Assembly: GCF_000331245.1 (NCBI RefSeq)
Contig: NZ_ANFZ01000011.1
Location: 1-64,000 of the forward strand
Direction: 5' to 3'
Length of the DNA: 64,000 nt
From: Blastomonas sp. AAP53
GTDB taxonomy: Bacteria; Pseudomonadota; Alphaproteobacteria; Sphingomonadales; Sphingomonadaceae
Shown here: positions 62,488 to 64,000 of the stretch, piece after piece
Layout: every line of letters begins with the position of its first letter
How positions within the stretch are numbered: the first letter of the stretch is position 1
Program-made: the position numbers and the translations under genes
The notes under the pieces: model-generated
What the model was told of the DNA's origin: nothing
Seen by the model: only the letters and a program-made list of their open reading frames with translations
Database searches by the model: none

Positions 62488-63254
62488 GCGATCCTTCCAT
62501 CAGCTTTCTCGATCGCGCCGAGCGGCCGCGTCTCGTGTATCATCACCGCCGCGCCAGCGCCGAGCGCGCCGCTGCGCCGACGCTCGTCTTCCTGCCCGGC
62601 TATGCCAGCGACATGACCGGCACCAAGGCGCTGGCGCTCGATGCCTGGGCGCAGGGGCAGGGGCTGGCAATGCTGCGCTTCGATTATGCCGGATGTGGCG
62701 CGAGCAGCGGCACGTTCGAGGATCAGGCTTTGGCCGACTGGCTGGGCGATGTGCTGGCGCTGATCGACAGCGTGGTCAGCGGCCCGGTCGTGCTGATCGG
62801 ATCGTCGATGGGCGGCTGGCTGGCGTTGCTGGCGGCGCTGGCGCGGCCGCAGCGCGTGGTGGGGCTCGTCGGCATCGCTGCCGCGCCCGATTTCACGATG
62901 TGGGGCTTTTCCCAGGAAGAGAAGATGACCATCCTCACCGAAGGACGGCTCGAGCGGGCGAGCGAATACGGCCCCGAGCCGATGGTCACCACGCGCCGCT
63001 TCTGGCAATCGGGCGAGGGCAACCGCGTGCTGATCGGCGAGATCGCGTTCGATGGCCCGGTGCGGCTGATCCATGGCCAGGCCGATGCCGATGTGCCGTG
63101 GCAATATGCGCTGGAAACGCAAAAGCAGCTGCGCAGCAATGATGTGCAGTTGCTGCTGATCAAGGATGGCGACCACCGCCTGTCGCGCGATGCCGATATC
63201 GCGCTGCTGATCCAGACGGTGGGCAATCTGCTCGCGCAGATCGAACAGGGCTAG
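62484..63254 (+). CDS. Alpha/beta hydrolase
   Basis: A 256-residue serine hydrolase resembling ABHD10/YqiA-type esterases. The oxyanion region is FLPGYASDMTGTKA. The nucleophile elbow is GSSMGG, the Asp is in GQADADVPW and the His is in KDGDHRLS, so the triad is complete. Likely a cytosolic thioesterase or carboxylesterase; the substrate is unknown. The ATG overlaps the hemH stop. Its TAG shares the four bases CTAG with the stop of the convergent thioesterase gene. Confidence 0.88.
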   Translation: MSDPSISFLDRAERPRLVYHHRRASAERAAAPTLVFLPGYASDMTGTKALALDAWAQGQGLAMLRFDYAGCGASSGTFEDQALADWLGDVLALIDSVVSGPVVLIGSSMGGWLALLAALARPQRVVGLVGIAAAPDFTMWGFSQEEKMTILTEGRLERASEYGPEPMVTTRRFWQSGEGNRVLIGEIAFDGPVRLIHGQADADVPWQYALETQKQLRSNDVQLLLIKDGDHRLSRDADIALLIQTVGNLLAQIEQG

Positions 63255-63658
63255 ACCAGTTTCGCTTCGCGCACGATCGGGCGGGGGCGATGGTTCTCGT
63301 CCAGGGCGACGAAGGTGAACAGCCCGCTGGTGACGCGCACCTCTTCCGCATTGCGCCCGCGCGTGGCGATGACGTCGAGCCGGATCGCGATCGAGGTGCG
63401 GCCGACACGCTCGACCTCGCCATAGATCGAGATGATGTCGCGCAGCAGGATGGGCGCGAGGAACTGCATCGTCTCGATGGCGACCGTGGCGCACGGCCCC
63501 TGCACTTCGCGGCCGGCGATGATGCCGCCGGCGATATCCATCTGCGCGAGCACCCAGCCGCCGAAGATATGGCCGTTGGAATTGATGTCCGACGGCGCGG
63601 GCACGACGCGCAATATGGGTTCGCGGCCCGCAGCCAGCGTTCCGGTCAGTTCAGCCAT
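63251..63658 (-). CDS. Acyl-CoA thioesterase, YciA type
   Basis: A 135-residue hotdog protein hydrolysing acyl-CoAs. It shows PSDINSNGHIFGGWVLAQMDIAGG with the conserved Asn/His/Gly/Asp set, and TVAIETMQFLAPILLRD and TSIAIRLDVIATRG strands. The Met starting MAELTGTL is preceded on the minus strand by GGGGGGAC-like purines. It lies 14 bases from a small membrane protein gene upstream, so they may be co-transcribed. Confidence 0.92.
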   Translation of the reverse strand: MAELTGTLAAGREPILRVVPAPSDINSNGHIFGGWVLAQMDIAGGIIAGREVQGPCATVAIETMQFLAPILLRDIISIYGEVERVGRTSIAIRLDVIATRGRNAEEVRVTSGLFTFVALDENHRPRPIVREAKLV

Positions 63659-63672
63659 GGATCAGTCCCCCC

Positions 63673-63963
63673 TCAAGGCGCGTCGGGATCGAGCGCGTCG
63701 TCTATCGATTCGTCATGCCCGGTGCCGCTGGAGAGGAACACCAGCCCCATCAGTGCTGCAGTCAGCATCATGGTAAAGCCGACGCCCAGCGCTGCAGCGA
63801 TATACAGGTGGATCGACACGGTGCCGTGCAGCAGGAACAGGCCGACCAGGGTCAGCACCACCGCAAGACCGGTAACGCTCCCCATCCAGCCCATCACCCG
63901 CCAGTAGCGGCGCCAGGCAAAGCGGGCATAATCGGGATCATCGAGATTGGAAAAGCGTGGCAT
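63673..63963 (-). CDS. Small two-helix membrane protein, hypothetical
   Basis: A 96-residue protein with a charged N-terminus (MPRFSNLDDPDYARFAWRRYWRVM), two membrane helices (about 26-47 and 52-78) and a short acidic tail. The family was not recognised, though similar small proteins sit beside YciA-type thioesterases in related genomes by general pattern. The ATG was preferred to an in-frame TTG 36 bases upstream that would touch the window edge. No functional residues are evident. Confidence 0.7.
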   Translation of the reverse strand: MPRFSNLDDPDYARFAWRRYWRVMGWMGSVTGLAVVLTLVGLFLLHGTVSIHLYIAAALGVGFTMMLTAALMGLVFLSSGTGHDESIDDALDPDAP

Positions 63964-64000
63964 GATCGCGATATAGGGCTTGCGCGCTTTTCTTTCCAAG

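Overview
The window is a gene-dense, GC-rich stretch of an alphaproteobacterial chromosome, most likely a member of the Sphingomonadales. This rests on gene families and gene order: parB-parA-rsmG-mnmG-mnmE next to rho and hemE, hemE-origin-maf-aroE-coaE-dnaQ, DUF1491 and DUF6489 proteins, a fused ThiS-ThiG protein, an UrcA protein and sphingomonad-type TonB receptors. No rRNA, CRISPR array, insertion sequence or prophage was seen. Nearly all of it is core genome. No new multigene defence or biosynthetic system could be supported.

Layout. 0-4 kb: a sugar-nucleotide operon (phosphomannomutase, galE, manA, manC) for GDP-mannose and UDP-galactose supply, followed by a decayed carotenoid-oxygenase tail. 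4.5-11.7 kb: a methyl-accepting chemotaxis protein and two tandem TonB-dependent receptors, each with a TTAA-N7-TTAA (CtrA-type) site at nearly the same upstream distance. 12-17.6 kb: a DUF2332 protein, tRNA-Leu(GAG), a zinc-ribbon protein and the overlapping ftsE-ftsX-ydcF-like-plsC operon. 17.6-23.4 kb: parB, parA, rsmG, mnmG and mnmE on the minus strand, with three parS sites (16-mers TGTTYCACGTGAAACA) inside rsmG and mnmE. 23.4-30.1 kb: small metabolic genes, a cytochrome c/beta-propeller pair, terC, rho, hemJ and hemE. 30.1-30.4 kb: a Caulobacter-type replication origin between hemE and the PEP-synthase regulator gene. An exact DnaA box, several degenerate ones and an AT-rich tract are visible.

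Genes mostly point away from this origin: leftward from 30 kb to 17.6 kb and rightward from 30.4 kb to 37 kb. The right side continues with maf, aroE, coaE, dnaQ, hpf, ptsN, a thioesterase, DUF1491 and a SleB hydrolase. It then holds urcA, thiS-thiG, merC, ctaA, cutA and a hypothetical gene. 42-48 kb: the translation/transcription block (rplM-rpsI, tRNA-Trp, secE-nusG, rplK-rplA, a transglutaminase gene, rplJ-rplL), with intrinsic terminators and two inverted-repeat elements. 48.5-64 kb: dapD and a HAD nucleotidase, queG, an ABC-2 exporter, an acetoacetyl-CoA reductase-type SDR, degP, hflK-hflC, and an mrp, molybdenum hydroxylase, hemH, hydrolase operon. A thioesterase and a small membrane protein end the window.

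Functionally, the centre of the window is the chromosome's replication and segregation hub (oriC, parS, ParA/ParB) surrounded by tRNA-modification, haem and translation genes. Many neighbours overlap by 1-4 bases (ATGA, GTGA or TGATG), which implies translational coupling. Start sites were usually chosen on ribosome-binding sequences or such overlaps, and alternatives are stated per gene.
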